Source of the DNA: Owenia fusiformis
Taxonomy: Eukaryota > Annelida > Polychaeta > Sabellida > Oweniidae
Reading direction: 5' to 3'
NCBI GenBank assembly: GCA_903813345.2
Contig: CAIIXF020000008.1
Location: 33,814,867 to 33,878,866 of the forward strand
DNA: 64,000 nt
Under the pieces are notes generated by a model that ran no database searches, was not told the DNA's origin, and saw nothing but the letters and a program-made list of their open reading frames with translations. A program made the translations under genes and the position numbers. This document shows, piece by piece, positions 63,599 to 64,000 of the stretch (the stretch's first letter is position 1; each line of letters opens with the position of its first letter).

Positions 63599-64000
63599 CA
63601 TGATGAAATAACCTTTTCAGCCCTCTGAAAATGTGACTGAAAAATAGCTAAAGGTAGGTGCTCAGGAAAGGTCAATGAACAGAATCTCTTGATTTTCTCA
63701 GAAAATGTGTCTAATATATTGCTCTAAATGATACAATCTTTGAAATTTTAAAAAATTGTCTTAAACAATAATTGCTGTAGTTAAAAGGAAAATAGATCGA
63801 TTTTAAATTCAGTTTTTTTTCATTTTTTTCTTTTTCTGAGAATGATATGAATCTTTTTAAAATTGTATCATTTAGAGTAATATATTGGGCACATTTTCTG
63901 AAAAAGTCAAAAGATTCTCTTCAGTGACGTTTCCTGAGGACCTACTCTTAGCTATTTTTCAGTCACATTTTCAGAGGGCTGAAAAGGTTATTTCATCATG
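63599..64000. mobile_element. Fold-back element reaching the window edge
   Basis: Arms of about 150 bp: CATGATGAAATAACCTTTTC at 63599 and its complement ending exactly at 64000. The arms share TTTTCAGAAAATGTGNCNAA and ATATTNCTCTAAATNATACA with 47470-47757 and 48920-49204. Non-coding MITE-like element. It may extend past the window. Confidence 0.8.

Overview
The window is AT-rich, intron-rich metazoan DNA. Its repeat content (several minisatellites, many short fold-back elements, mariner copies, a CR1/Jockey-like LINE and a Ty3/Gypsy element) and its strong protein similarity to animal UGP2 suggest a marine invertebrate, most likely a bivalve mollusc. The phylum is an inference, not something the sequence proves.

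One host gene is readable: UTP--glucose-1-phosphate uridylyltransferase (UGP2), on the plus strand, with 14 coding exons from 5475 to 32944. Every junction has GT/AG ends and the phases fit. The joined exons give 524 codons (523 residues), close to the human length of 508. A CpG-rich segment at 2030-2780 with YY1-like and NRF1-like motifs is a possible promoter. The introns are packed with repeats: a 29-bp array in intron 2; a nested LINE and a 2.3-kb inverted-repeat element holding a decayed mariner in intron 3; a C-rich 33-bp array in intron 5; and a mariner with an apparently complete, spliced transposase in intron 10.

The most striking feature is at the intron 11/exon 12 boundary. An 84-bp unit made of the last ~30 bp of the intron (with the 3' splice site) and the first 54 bp of the exon is repeated in tandem, so 41 near-identical acceptors precede or form the start of exon 12. 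The last 14 are in one frame, so use of any of the last 13 extra acceptors would extend the exon by whole 28-residue units. Downstream, a ~4.5-kb segment containing the terminal coding exon is tandemly duplicated (32581-37110 and 37111-40810). The second terminal exon is intact and differs only at two synonymous sites. A ~200-bp insertion carrying tRNA-like boxes is present in only one of the two copies.

From 41 kb on I see no host gene. There are fold-back elements, a 1.45-kb tandem duplication (46309-49204), and a 13.45-kb Ty3/Gypsy LTR retrotransposon on the minus strand (49554-63004). It has 2223-bp LTRs of equal length that look identical, a 4-bp target duplication and one 2558-codon gag-pol frame. 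It looks whole and young, and its protein ends in two zinc fingers. The window ends in another inverted repeat.
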